Below are positions 44,922 through 53,768 of a stretch of 64,000 nucleotides of DNA, piece by piece (the stretch's first letter is position 1; each line of letters opens with the position of its first letter). The DNA is taken from contig CAJUFI010000003.1 in the NCBI GenBank assembly GCA_910585665.1, positions 47,473-111,472 of the forward strand. The letters run 5' to 3'. The stretch is from an uncultured Acetatifactor sp. (GTDB lineage: Bacteria; Bacillota; Clostridia; Lachnospirales; Lachnospiraceae). A model generated the notes under the pieces. The model saw only the letters and a program-made list of their open reading frames with translations. It was not told the origin of the DNA and did no database searches. The translations under genes were made by a program, and so were the position numbers.

Positions 44922-47900
44922 ATGAAAGGAATCAGGAAGACCACATTCAGGGAAATCAAATCAAGCTTCGGGCGCTTTCTGGCGATTTTTGCCATTATCG
45001 CGCTGGGGGTGGGCTTTTTCGCAGGCCTGAAAGTGGCGAAGGAGGCTATGGTGGCTTCGGTCACGGATTACCTGGACAGGCATGGGTTCTATGACTTCCG
45101 CCTGATTTCCACGCTGGGCTTCGACCAGGAGAACGTAGACACCTTTGCCGCCGCCCGGGACGTGGAGGCGGCGGAGGGTTCCGTCTCCTTCGATGTGCTG
45201 TACCGCCTGGAGGACGGGAGCCAGGGGGTGATAAAGGCTTACAGTGTGACGGACAGCCTGAACACTCTGAAGCTGGTATCCGGCCGGATGCCGGAGCAGA
45301 GCGGCGAGTGCGTGGCGGACAGCGCCAACTTCGGGAAGTCGGCCATCGGCAGCAAGATATATCTGTCGGAGGACAATAAGGAGGAGGACCTGGAACATTT
45401 TGCCCACAGGGAATACACTGTGGTGGGACTGGTGCAGTCCCCTCTGTATCTGCAGTATGAGCGGGGCAATACTTCCCTGGGCACCGGGAGGCTTAACGGC
45501 TTCATCTATCTGGATGCCTCCGGCTTTGACACGGATTATTTTACCGAAGTCTATGTGCGGTTTGAGCAGGACTGCGGCTTGTACAGTGAGGAATATGACG
45601 GATTCATCTCGGAAAAGAGCGAAATCTGGGAAAACCTGACCCAGGAGGCGGCCCTGGCCCGCTACACCGGCATCCTGGAGGCGGCCCGGGAGGAGATTGC
45701 CGACGCCCGGGCCCAGCTGGAGGAAAAGCAGGCGGAGGGAGAGGAGGAGCTGGCGGACGCCGCCGGGGAACTGGAGGACGCGGCCAAGCAGCTGGCGGAC
45801 GGGGAACAGGCCCTTGCGGATGCCAGGGAAGAGCTGGCGGAGGGGGAGCGCACCATCCGGGAGAAGCAGAAGGAGATTCAGGAAGGCTGGGCGGAGATTG
45901 CCCAAAAGGAGACCGAGCTTGCCCAGGGAGAGGTGACCATCGCCGGACAGGAGGCCCAGCTGATAGAAGCCCGGGCCGCCATAGAAAAAAATGAGCTGGC
46001 GCTCATCGGCGGAGAGCGGGAACTTGCGGAGGGCAAGGCCCAGCTGAAGAGCGGGGAGGCGGTGGCGGCAGTGGGCAGACGGGCCATCGATGAGAGCAGA
46101 AGGCTGCTGAATGCCCAGCTGGAGGACCTTTCCCAGGGGGAAGGGGAGCTTAATGAGGCTGCCATAAACAGGGTGAAGGAGGCCCTGCAGCGCCTGGACA
46201 GCGCCGAGGAGGAACTGCGCGCCCAGGAGCAGGAGCTTGCCGCTGCCAGGCAGCAGATCGAAGCCAGCGAGCAGCAGCTCAACAGCGGATGGCAGGCCGT
46301 CACCGCCGCCAGGCAGCAGCTGACGGACGGGCAGCTGGCCCTATCCAGCGCCAAACTGGAGATAAGCAGCGGCAGGCTGGCCCTGGAAGAAGGCAGGCGG
46401 GCGCTCACGGAGGGGGAGAGCGAAATCGCATCCGCCAGTCAGGAACTTGCGGCGGGCAGGCAGACCATCGCCGATAAAGAGGCGGAGCTTGCGGAGGGCA
46501 GGCAGGAATATGAGGACGGCGTGAACGCCTACGAGGAGGCAAGACAGGAGTTTGAGGAGCAGATAGCGGACGCCCGGAGACAGATCGAGGACGCCGAGGA
46601 GGAGCTTGCGGAGCTGACCGAGCCGGATACCTATGTGCTGGATCGGGACACCAATATCGGCTATGTCTGCTTTGAGAACGATTCCACCATCGTGGAGGGC
46701 ATTGCCAACATCTTCCCCGTGTTCTTCTTCCTGGTGGCGGCGCTGGTGTGCATCACCACCATGAACCGGATGGTGGAGGAGCAGCGGACCCAGATTGGCG
46801 TGCTGAAAGCCTTGGGCTACGGTGAGGGCACTATCATGTCCAAATATTTGATGTATTCCGGCCTGGCTGCGCTGACCGGCTGTGTGTCCGGCTTCTTTTT
46901 GGGGACATGGGCATTCCCGAAGGTCATATGGTTCTGCTATGGCATCATGTACGATGCGGATCCTATCTATTATGTGTTCAACTGGAAGCTGGCGGCCATA
47001 TCCCTGGCGGGATCTTTGCTCTGCTCCATCGGCACCACCTGGCTTTCCTGCCGCATGGAGCTGGCCCAGGTGGCGGCGGCGCTGATGCGGCCCAAGGCCC
47101 CGAAAGCCGGGAAGAGGGTGCTCCTGGAGTACGTGCCCTTTATCTGGAAACGGCTGGGATTTCTGAAAAAAGTGTCCTTCCGGAATATTTTCCGGTACAA
47201 GAAGCGTCTGTTCATGATGGTGGTGGGCATCAGCGGGTGCACCGCGCTGCTGGTGACTGGGTTCGGCATCAAGGATTCCATCTCGGACATCGCTGCCAGG
47301 CAGTTCGGGGAGATACAGACCTATGACATCGGCGTTACCCTGAAGGAGGGCGCGGACGACAGGCTGCGGGAATCCCTGGATGAAATGGGGGCATTTGGAA
47401 TCGAGGAATACATCTGCGTCATGGAAAAGAATATGGATCTGGTGACGGACCTGGGAGTCAGATCCGTCTATCTGGTGGCGGGGACGGCGCAGGAGATGCC
47501 GGCTTTTATGGATTTCCACACGGAGAGAGGGGAGGGGATTGCTTATCCTGCCCTGGGGGAGGCGGTCATCTCCCATAAGCTGGCGGAGGATTATGCCCTC
47601 CAGGTCGGCGGGACGATAACTTTGCGGGACAGTGAACGGAACACCTATCAGGTGACCGTGTCGGCGATTTATGAAAATTATATCTATGATTATGTGCATA
47701 TATCAGAAGATACCTGGCGGGAGCTGACAGGCGGAGAGCCGGAGCGGAAGACGGTCTATGTGAATCTGGCGGAGGAAGATGGCAGTGATGCCGTCATAGC
47801 GGAGCGGCTGTCCGCCCATGAGCTTTCGGCGGAGCTGATGAAGATGAAACAGGTATCGAACGTGACAGTGAACGCGGATACCATGGAGCGGTTGGGCAAC

Positions 47901-48314
47901 ATGCTGTCGAGCCTGGACATCATCGTGGTGGTGGTCATCCTGTGCGCGGCAGGCCTGGCGTTCATCGTCCTATACAATCTGACCAACATCAACATCACGG
48001 AACGGGTTCGGGAAATCGCCACGATCAAGGTGCTGGGCTTCTACAAGAGGGAGACGGCGGCCTATGTGTTCCGGGAGAATATCCTGCTGACCCTGCTGGG
48101 GATGGCGGTGGGGCTTGGGCTGGGGCGTCTGCTGCACCGGCTGGTCATGAACGAGATTCGGGTGGACATGATTGCCTTTGACATTTATGTGAAGCCGGTG
48201 AGTTTCATCTACAGCGGCCTGCTGACCCTTCTCTTCGCCTGGCTGGTGAATCTGGCCATGAGGGGGAAGCTGGAGGCAATCAGCATGACGGAATCGCTTA
48301 AAAGCGTGGACTGA
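44922..48314 (+). CDS. FtsX-family ABC permease with giant extracellular coiled coil
   Basis: A 1130-residue permease. A first membrane segment (about 17-40) precedes a MacB-like ectodomain (about 45-240). A very long Ala/Glu/Gln-rich coiled coil (about 250-566) with recurring ELAEG and EQQLxxG motifs follows. Then come an FtsX core with three membrane segments (about 595-760), a second ectodomain (about 790-970) and a last FtsX core (about 990-1125). It therefore has the duplicated arrangement of single-chain MacB-type permeases, with a stalk inserted in ectodomain 1. Such stalked permeases may span the peptidoglycan to act on cell-wall or surface targets, by inference. The partner ATPase is directly upstream. 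Confidence 0.9.
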   Translation: MKGIRKTTFREIKSSFGRFLAIFAIIALGVGFFAGLKVAKEAMVASVTDYLDRHGFYDFRLISTLGFDQENVDTFAAARDVEAAEGSVSFDVLYRLEDGSQGVIKAYSVTDSLNTLKLVSGRMPEQSGECVADSANFGKSAIGSKIYLSEDNKEEDLEHFAHREYTVVGLVQSPLYLQYERGNTSLGTGRLNGFIYLDASGFDTDYFTEVYVRFEQDCGLYSEEYDGFISEKSEIWENLTQEAALARYTGILEAAREEIADARAQLEEKQAEGEEELADAAGELEDAAKQLADGEQALADAREELAEGERTIREKQKEIQEGWAEIAQKETELAQGEVTIAGQEAQLIEARAAIEKNELALIGGERELAEGKAQLKSGEAVAAVGRRAIDESRRLLNAQLEDLSQGEGELNEAAINRVKEALQRLDSAEEELRAQEQELAAARQQIEASEQQLNSGWQAVTAARQQLTDGQLALSSAKLEISSGRLALEEGRRALTEGESEIASASQELAAGRQTIADKEAELAEGRQEYEDGVNAYEEARQEFEEQIADARRQIEDAEEELAELTEPDTYVLDRDTNIGYVCFENDSTIVEGIANIFPVFFFLVAALVCITTMNRMVEEQRTQIGVLKALGYGEGTIMSKYLMYSGLAALTGCVSGFFLGTWAFPKVIWFCYGIMYDADPIYYVFNWKLAAISLAGSLLCSIGTTWLSCRMELAQVAAALMRPKAPKAGKRVLLEYVPFIWKRLGFLKKVSFRNIFRYKKRLFMMVVGISGCTALLVTGFGIKDSISDIAARQFGEIQTYDIGVTLKEGADDRLRESLDEMGAFGIEEYICVMEKNMDLVTDLGVRSVYLVAGTAQEMPAFMDFHTERGEGIAYPALGEAVISHKLAEDYALQVGGTITLRDSERNTYQVTVSAIYENYIYDYVHISEDTWRELTGGEPERKTVYVNLAEEDGSDAVIAERLSAHELSAELMKMKQVSNVTVNADTMERLGNMLSSLDIIVVVVILCAAGLAFIVLYNLTNINITERVREIATIKVLGFYKRETAAYVFRENILLTLLGMAVGLGLGRLLHRLVMNEIRVDMIAFDIYVKPVSFIYSGLLTLLFAWLVNLAMRGKLEAISMTESLKSVD

Positions 48315-48356
48315 TTCAGAATCTGGGAAACAAATCGAAAATGAGGAGCATTGGAA

Positions 48357-49148
48357 ATGAAATATGATATGCATTGTCACACAAAGGAAGGATCCCTGGA
48401 CGGCAAGGTGCCCGTGGCGGAGTTCATCTCCATTCTGAAGGAGAAGGGCTTCGCCGGGATGCTGATTAGCGACCATGATTCCTACAATGGCTACCGGTGC
48501 TGGAAGAAACAGCGCGGGGAGGCCCGGGACGAGGACTTTCTGGTCCTGAAAGGCGTGGAGTACGACACCATCGACGCGGGACATATCCTGGTGATTATGC
48601 CCGAGGGCGTGAAGCTGAAGATACTGGAGCTGCGGGGGCTGCCGGTCCAGTTCCTGATAGACATCGTCCATAAGAACGGCGGCATCCTGGGCCCCGCCCA
48701 CCCCTGCGGGGAAAAGTACCTGAGCATCACCAATACCAGGAAGCACCGCAACCAGCTGGCGGTGATGGACAGATTCGACTTTCTGGAGGGGTTCAATGCC
48801 TGCGAGAGCCTGGAGAGCAACGCCACGGCGATGGAAATCGCCGCCCGGTATGAAAAGCCGGTCTTCGGCGGCAGCGACGCCCACAAGGAGGAGTGCGTTG
48901 GGCTGGGGTACACGGAGTTTGCGGAGCCGATTACCTGCGAGTCCGACCTGATCAGGCTGGTGAAGGAGAAAGGCAAGGCCGCCTGTGTCTGCGGAGGACA
49001 GTACTACACTGGCACCACGAAGGAAAAAATCGGCAAGATGAACAGTGTGCTGGTACAGTCCTTCTGGTTCTACAACCATGCCGCCAGCCTGATCCGGGCC
49101 AGGAAGCGCAGGCGCGAGCTGGGCAGGCTCTATATCCGCATCAAATGA
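48357..49148 (+). CDS. PHP-domain metal-dependent phosphoesterase
   Basis: A 263-residue cytoplasmic protein of the PHP family, trinuclear-metal phosphoesterases. The motifs are MHCHT (about 5-9), ISDHD (near 40), GPAHPCG (near 112) and GGSDAHK (near 171), and all four metal-binding regions look intact. Substrates of stand-alone PHP proteins vary (histidinol phosphate, nucleotides, RNA), so the role is open. The C-terminal helical tail is very basic (RARKRRRELGRLYIRIK) and might contact nucleic acid or membrane. ATG 48357 has GAGGAG about 9 bases upstream; the in-frame TTG at 48351 is too close. It follows the permease gene by 42 bases. Confidence 0.87.
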   Translation: MKYDMHCHTKEGSLDGKVPVAEFISILKEKGFAGMLISDHDSYNGYRCWKKQRGEARDEDFLVLKGVEYDTIDAGHILVIMPEGVKLKILELRGLPVQFLIDIVHKNGGILGPAHPCGEKYLSITNTRKHRNQLAVMDRFDFLEGFNACESLESNATAMEIAARYEKPVFGGSDAHKEECVGLGYTEFAEPITCESDLIRLVKEKGKAACVCGGQYYTGTTKEKIGKMNSVLVQSFWFYNHAASLIRARKRRRELGRLYIRIK

Positions 49149-49248
49149 CAGGATAGGGCCGTGGGCCGGAATGTTACAAAATGATTGCAATATTAACATT
49201 TCTTTTTCTGTAATTCATAAAATCTTAAGGTGCATTTTCCGTATAGTG

Positions 49249-49257
49249 TGTTATACT
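49249..49257 (+). promoter_or_regulatory. Extended -10 promoter for the hybrid transporter cluster
   Basis: TGTTATACT forms an extended -10 element about 125 bases before the first lipoprotein gene. It overlaps the left arm of the 15-bp inverted repeat at 49253-49293, so one site could both drive and control the cluster. Confidence 0.5.
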
Positions 49258-49301
49258 CAATATGTAGCTTGGCAGAGCCTACATATTGAGTATTTTATTT
49301 T
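49253..49301 (+). terminator. Perfect 15-bp hairpin with T-rich tail (terminator or operator)
   Basis: ATACTCAATATGTAG (49253-49267) pairs perfectly with CTACATATTGAGTAT (49279-49293), with an 11-base loop, followed by TTTATTTT. It is a good intrinsic terminator for the PHP-gene transcript, and its symmetry and overlap with a -10 box also allow an operator role. Confidence 0.7.
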
Positions 49302-49380
49302 CATATTATATATACGGCATTCCATCTGATAAAGTTGGAGGACTGTCAAAGCGGAATTATGGAAAGAAGGGATATAATTT

Positions 49381-51681
49381 ATGAAGAACGGAAAAAGACA
49401 TGGGATATTCCGGAAAGTCTGCGCCCTGGCTTCGGCGGCGGTCTTGTCGCTGTCGCTGGCGGCCTGCGGGAATTCTTCCGGAGACGGCGCGCAGGCAAAG
49501 GAATGGATTTGGGTGCCGGAGTTCATTACAGTGGACGAAGAGAATGTTTCTTATTATGATATGCAGCTGGTGGGGGACGCGCTTTATTCTACTTCCTATA
49601 TCTATGACGAGGCGGCAGGGACCGGCTATAACTCCATCTGTAGATATTCGCTTACGGACAGGAACATGACATCTGTTCCCCTGAGCTGGTCGGGAGAGGA
49701 AGAGAACTGGAATCTGAACCGAGGCTCGTTCACTGAGGACGGCAGCATGTACGGCATAGTGAATGCCTATAATGAAGACTATACGGAATCCACCACCTAT
49801 CTGTGCAAGTTCGGCGCGGACGGTAAACAGGTGTTCTGCAAGGACGTGACGGATTTGATGGCAGACAGTTATCCGGAAATGGTGGCGCTGGACGGCCAGG
49901 GGCGGATATATGTGTCGGCTGACACCAATGTACTGCTCTTTGACGGGGAGGGGAACTCCCAGGGCAAGGTATCTCTGGATGCGGGAGGCAATGGATGGAT
50001 CAGGTCCATCGGCTCCGACAAGAGCGGCAAGATGTACGTCTGCTATTACAATAATGACGGCTACGACCTGGCGGAAATCGATTTCGACGGCAAAAAGCTC
50101 GGAGCCAACTATGACAATTTCAACGGCGGCAACGGCAGCGGCAAGCTGGTTCCCAGCATCGACAAAGATTTCATCATACAGGACGGCAACAAGGTCTATG
50201 AGTATGACCTGAAGACCCAGAAGCAGGAAGAACTGTTCAGCTGGATAGACAGCGACATCAACGGCAATTATGTGCAGACTTTCGGCATGCTGGAGGACGG
50301 CCGTTTCCTTGCCGTCACCATGGACTGGGAGAGCAACGACAACGGGATTGCCCTGCTGACCAAGACCAGGGCCAGCGAGGTGCCCCAGAAGGAGACCATA
50401 GTGCTGGCTTCCCTTTATGGCGGGTACGACGTGCAGTCTGTGGCAGTGAAATTCAACAAGGCCAATGAAAAATACCGAATCAGCATCAAGACCTATGTGG
50501 ATTACAACAGCTGGGATGGCGACGATTATGAGGCCATGTGGGCGGATGCCCTAAACAGGCTGAACAATGACATCACTTCCAGCAACTGTCCTGATATCCT
50601 TGACCTGAGCGGCCTGAATACCGAGCAGCTGGTGGCGAAAGGGGTTTTTGAGGATTTGAATGGCTTTCTGGAGAAGAGCGACAAGGTGAAGCGTGAGGAC
50701 TTTGTCGAAAATGTTCTGAATTCCTACACATTTGACGGCAAACTCATAAGCATCCCCTATAGCTTTCAGCTGCAGACTGTGGCAGGCAAGGCATCGGACG
50801 TGGGCAGCGAGATGGGATGGACTGCGGAGGATTTGATTGCTTATGCGGATGCCCATCCCAACGCGCAGCTTTTCGACAATATGTCCAAGAGCCAGATCAT
50901 GATGTACCTGATGATGTACAATCAGGACGCTTTCATTGACTGGACCGCCGGGGAGTGCAACTATGACTCCGATGAGTTCAAGAGCCTGCTGCAGTTCGTG
51001 AACCGATTCCCGGACGATGTGGATTATAATTCGGATGATGCTTCCACGCCGAGCAAGATTCAGAGGGGGCAGGTGCTCCTCTATGAAATGAATCTCCATA
51101 ATTTCGAGGAAGTGCAGCTGGCCGAGGAGATTTTCCAGGGAGATGCCACGTTCATTGGCTATCCTACCATGGACGGCAGCGCAGGCTGTATGCTGGTTGC
51201 TTCCCAGACCTTTGCCATCACCTCCAAGTCCGGGCAGAAGGACGGCGCATGGGAGTTCATCGAAGAATTCCTGGCCCAGGAAGTCGACCCGGACAGGGGC
51301 TTTAGCGGCTGGGGCTTCCCCACGATGAAGTCTCTGCTGAATGACATGGCAGAGGAAGCTGTGAAGATAGAATACTGGACGGACGAGAATGGGGAGCTCT
51401 ATTTCGACGAGAACGGAGAGCCTGTTGTCATGGGAACCGGAGGCGGTTTCTCCTACCAGGACGGCTGGTCATATGAATACCGCAAGTGCACCCAGGAGGA
51501 AGTGGATAAGGTGTTCGAGCTGATAGATGTGGCGAAACCAGTATCCAATTCCCAGGGCGATGAAATCATGAACATCATCAATGAGGAGGCGGAAGCTTTC
51601 TACAAAGGACAGAAGAGCGTGGACGAAGTGGCGTCGATCATACAGAGCCGTGTGAAGATATACATAGGCGAAAATAAATGA
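49381..51681 (+). CDS. Large solute-binding lipoprotein with N-terminal propeller-like extension (SBP1)
   Basis: A 766-residue surface lipoprotein. The signal peptide ends in LSLAAC with Cys29. Residues about 40-330 look like repeated beta-sheet blades (DGQGRIYVSADTNVLLFDG; SDKSGKMYVCYYNNDGYDLA) such as those in beta-propellers. The family-1 solute-binding fold starts near 335 (VLASLYGGYDVQSVAVKFNK) and runs to the end; WADALNRLNNDITSSNCPD and the C-terminal NIINEEAEAFYKGQKSVDEV are typical of carbohydrate-binding SBPs. The total length is nearly twice the usual 420-450. It is paralogous to the protein encoded at 57333-59978. As the first gene of the cluster it is probably most highly expressed; hairpins follow it. 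Confidence 0.87.
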   Translation: MKNGKRHGIFRKVCALASAAVLSLSLAACGNSSGDGAQAKEWIWVPEFITVDEENVSYYDMQLVGDALYSTSYIYDEAAGTGYNSICRYSLTDRNMTSVPLSWSGEEENWNLNRGSFTEDGSMYGIVNAYNEDYTESTTYLCKFGADGKQVFCKDVTDLMADSYPEMVALDGQGRIYVSADTNVLLFDGEGNSQGKVSLDAGGNGWIRSIGSDKSGKMYVCYYNNDGYDLAEIDFDGKKLGANYDNFNGGNGSGKLVPSIDKDFIIQDGNKVYEYDLKTQKQEELFSWIDSDINGNYVQTFGMLEDGRFLAVTMDWESNDNGIALLTKTRASEVPQKETIVLASLYGGYDVQSVAVKFNKANEKYRISIKTYVDYNSWDGDDYEAMWADALNRLNNDITSSNCPDILDLSGLNTEQLVAKGVFEDLNGFLEKSDKVKREDFVENVLNSYTFDGKLISIPYSFQLQTVAGKASDVGSEMGWTAEDLIAYADAHPNAQLFDNMSKSQIMMYLMMYNQDAFIDWTAGECNYDSDEFKSLLQFVNRFPDDVDYNSDDASTPSKIQRGQVLLYEMNLHNFEEVQLAEEIFQGDATFIGYPTMDGSAGCMLVASQTFAITSKSGQKDGAWEFIEEFLAQEVDPDRGFSGWGFPTMKSLLNDMAEEAVKIEYWTDENGELYFDENGEPVVMGTGGGFSYQDGWSYEYRKCTQEEVDKVFELIDVAKPVSNSQGDEIMNIINEEAEAFYKGQKSVDEVASIIQSRVKIYIGENK

Positions 51682-51682
51682 C

Positions 51683-51735
51683 GCATCCCAGCGGATGCTT
51701 GGCGGCAGAGAATCGTTGCTGTGTGCATGCACAGC
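51683..51735 (+). other. Two intergenic hairpins after SBP1
   Basis: GCATCC/GGATGC (51683-51697) and GCTGTG/CACAGC (51718-51735) lie between the lipoprotein gene and the first permease. Without T-runs they look like mRNA stability or processing signals, which often keep solute-binding protein levels above permease levels. Confidence 0.45.
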
Positions 51736-51760
51736 GGATTCAGGCAGCATGGAGGTCAGA

Positions 51761-52681
51761 GTGCGAAAAAATAAGAAAGGTAAAGTCTCTGCGGACAGAC
51801 AGCATAAGTATGCCACCAGAAGGACGCGCAAGCTCAAGATAAGCTCAGGGGCGTATATCGCCCCCAGTTTTCTGGGGGTGGTAGCTTTTTTCATCCTCCC
51901 TTTCCTGGTGGTCATCTATTATTCGCTGGTAGATAACCCTATCAGCAACAATTTTGTCTTTTTGGACAATTTCAAGAATATCATTGGCAACGCCTCTTTC
52001 CGCACGGCAGTGCGCAATACGTTCACCTTCGCGGTGGTGGCGGTGCCCCTGGCGGTGGTGCTTTCGCTGCTTCTGGCCATTGTGCTGGAGGCGAAGCTGC
52101 CCTTCCGGAGCCAGTTCCGGACTTTTTTTCTGAGTCCGATGATGGTGCCCGTGGCATCTATCGTGTTGATCTGGCAGGTGCTCTTCCACTATAACGGTGC
52201 GATCAACGAAGTGCTGGTGGCCTTGGGCGGAGGGAAGATAGACTGGCTGAAATCGGATTACGCGCTGATCGTGGTGGTCATATTGTTCCTGTGGAAGAAC
52301 CTGGGATATAACATGATCCTGTTCATGGCGGCTCTGGCCAGCATCCCTAAGGACATCCTGGAGGTGGCCACGCTGGAGAGCGCAAAGCCGCTCCAGACAT
52401 TTTTCTACATAAAGATTCGCTATCTGTCATCGACGCTTTTGTTCGTGACGATTATGTCGCTGATCAATTCCTTTAAGGTATTCCGTGAGGTGTATCTGCT
52501 GACAGGGGATTATCCATATGATTCCATATACACGCTCCAGCATTTCATGAACAATAAGTTCAGGTCGCTGGACTATCAGACGTTGTCAGCGGCAGCAATC
52601 TTGATGGCGCTTGTGATGATTGCGATCATTGGCATACTCTTCGTTGCGGAGAACCGTTTCGGGAGAGACGTGGAGGGCTGA
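51761..52681 (+). CDS. MalF-like ABC permease with degenerate EAA loop
   Basis: A 306-residue binding-protein-dependent transport permease with six membrane segments (first at about 32-55, AYIAPSFLGVVAFFILPFLV). It has the family layout of CUT1 sugar permeases such as MalF/UgpA. The cytoplasmic EAA loop, which docks to the ATPase, is altered: EVATLESAKPLQTFFYIKIR (from about residue 197) lacks the conserved Gly and the I-LP ending. The start is GTG 51761 with GGAGG (51751-51755) five bases upstream; the longer frame from 51695 has no site. It is probably paired with the permease at 52770. Confidence 0.9.
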   Translation: MRKNKKGKVSADRQHKYATRRTRKLKISSGAYIAPSFLGVVAFFILPFLVVIYYSLVDNPISNNFVFLDNFKNIIGNASFRTAVRNTFTFAVVAVPLAVVLSLLLAIVLEAKLPFRSQFRTFFLSPMMVPVASIVLIWQVLFHYNGAINEVLVALGGGKIDWLKSDYALIVVVILFLWKNLGYNMILFMAALASIPKDILEVATLESAKPLQTFFYIKIRYLSSTLLFVTIMSLINSFKVFREVYLLTGDYPYDSIYTLQHFMNNKFRSLDYQTLSAAAILMALVMIAIIGILFVAENRFGRDVEG

Positions 52682-52694
52682 CAGCAAGAAGAGA

Positions 52695-52744
52695 TTCCGC
52701 AGCGAGGGAGGTGCCGGCCATGTGCCGGCGCGGCGCTCCCGGAA
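52695..52744 (+). other. Nested intergenic hairpin between the two permease genes
   Basis: Nested stems TTCCG/CGGAA, GGGAG/CTCCC and GCCGGC/GCCGGC stack around a CATGT loop. No T-run follows. It may act as an mRNA processing or stability element between the two permease genes. Confidence 0.5.
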
Positions 52745-52769
52745 GCGTAGAGGAGAGAGGGATTAGAAG

Positions 52770-53732
52770 TTGAGTAAGAAGAGACAGAAAAGCACGCCGG
52801 GGGGTCAGGTGGATCCCAGGGAGCGGGACAGGATACTGGCCCTGCGCAGAAAAAGGCTGCAGACGGCCAAGATTGCGCTGGCTACAGTGGTGGCGGCCAC
52901 TTTCGCTATCCTTTTCCTGATGCCGATTGTACTGACCATCACCAATTCCTTTATGGCGGCTTCCGAGATTTCGGCCAATTATGGCTCCATATTCGCCACC
53001 GATGCCAACGGCGGGAAAGTGTACATAGCGGAAAGGGTGAACCTGAAATTCATACCGGACATGGTGTCCTTCAGCCAGTACAACACAGTGCTGTTCAAAA
53101 GTCCGGAGTATCTGTTCAAGTTCTGGAATTCCGTGATATTGGTGGGGCCTATCGTGGCCTTTCAGCTGATTGTGGCTTCCCTGGCCTCCTTTGGCTTTGC
53201 CAGGTACCGGGGCAGAATCAGGGAGATTATTTTCTTCATGTACATCATCCTGATGCTGATGCCTTATCAGGTGACGCTGGTGCCCAATTACCTGGTCAGC
53301 GACTGGCTGAACCTGCTGGACACCAACTGGGCCATCTGGCTGCCGGGCATCTTTTCGCCGTTCGCGGTGTTCCTGCTGACGAAATTCATGCGCAGGATTC
53401 CCGAGTCTGTGCTGGAGGCGGCGCAGATAGACGGCGCCGGGGAATGGCAGATTTACCGGAAGATATGCCTGCCGTTGTGCAAGGGCGCTATCTGCTCGGC
53501 TGCGATTCTGGTGTTCATTGACTACTGGAACATGGTAGAACAGCCGCTGATACTGATGACCGATGCGGAACAGCATCCTCTGTCGGTGTTCCTGAGCAAG
53601 ATCAATGCCGGGGAGATCGGCCTGGCGTTCGCGGTGGCTACCATATATATGGTGCCCAGTCTGTTGATATTCCTTTACGGGGAGGAATACCTGGTGGATG
53701 GAATCACATATCAGGGCGGTATCAAAGGATAG
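52770..53732 (+). CDS. MalG-like ABC permease
   Basis: A 320-residue CUT1-type permease with six membrane segments (first at about 34-56). It has the normal EAA docking motif EAAQIDGAGEWQIYRKICLP near residue 214, unlike its partner, and an enlarged extracellular loop between segments 1 and 2 (about 60-125), common in MalG proteins. The start is TTG 52770, with AGAGGAGAGAGGG about 7-15 bases upstream; no ATG fits the N-terminus. Together with the preceding permease it should form the membrane channel of an importer, but no ATPase is encoded in the cluster, so a shared MsmX/MsmK-type ATPase would be needed. Confidence 0.92.
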   Translation: MSKKRQKSTPGGQVDPRERDRILALRRKRLQTAKIALATVVAATFAILFLMPIVLTITNSFMAASEISANYGSIFATDANGGKVYIAERVNLKFIPDMVSFSQYNTVLFKSPEYLFKFWNSVILVGPIVAFQLIVASLASFGFARYRGRIREIIFFMYIILMLMPYQVTLVPNYLVSDWLNLLDTNWAIWLPGIFSPFAVFLLTKFMRRIPESVLEAAQIDGAGEWQIYRKICLPLCKGAICSAAILVFIDYWNMVEQPLILMTDAEQHPLSVFLSKINAGEIGLAFAVATIYMVPSLLIFLYGEEYLVDGITYQGGIKG

Positions 53733-53768
53733 AGCATGAGGAAATAGTTATAGAGGAGAGGAAGAGAG

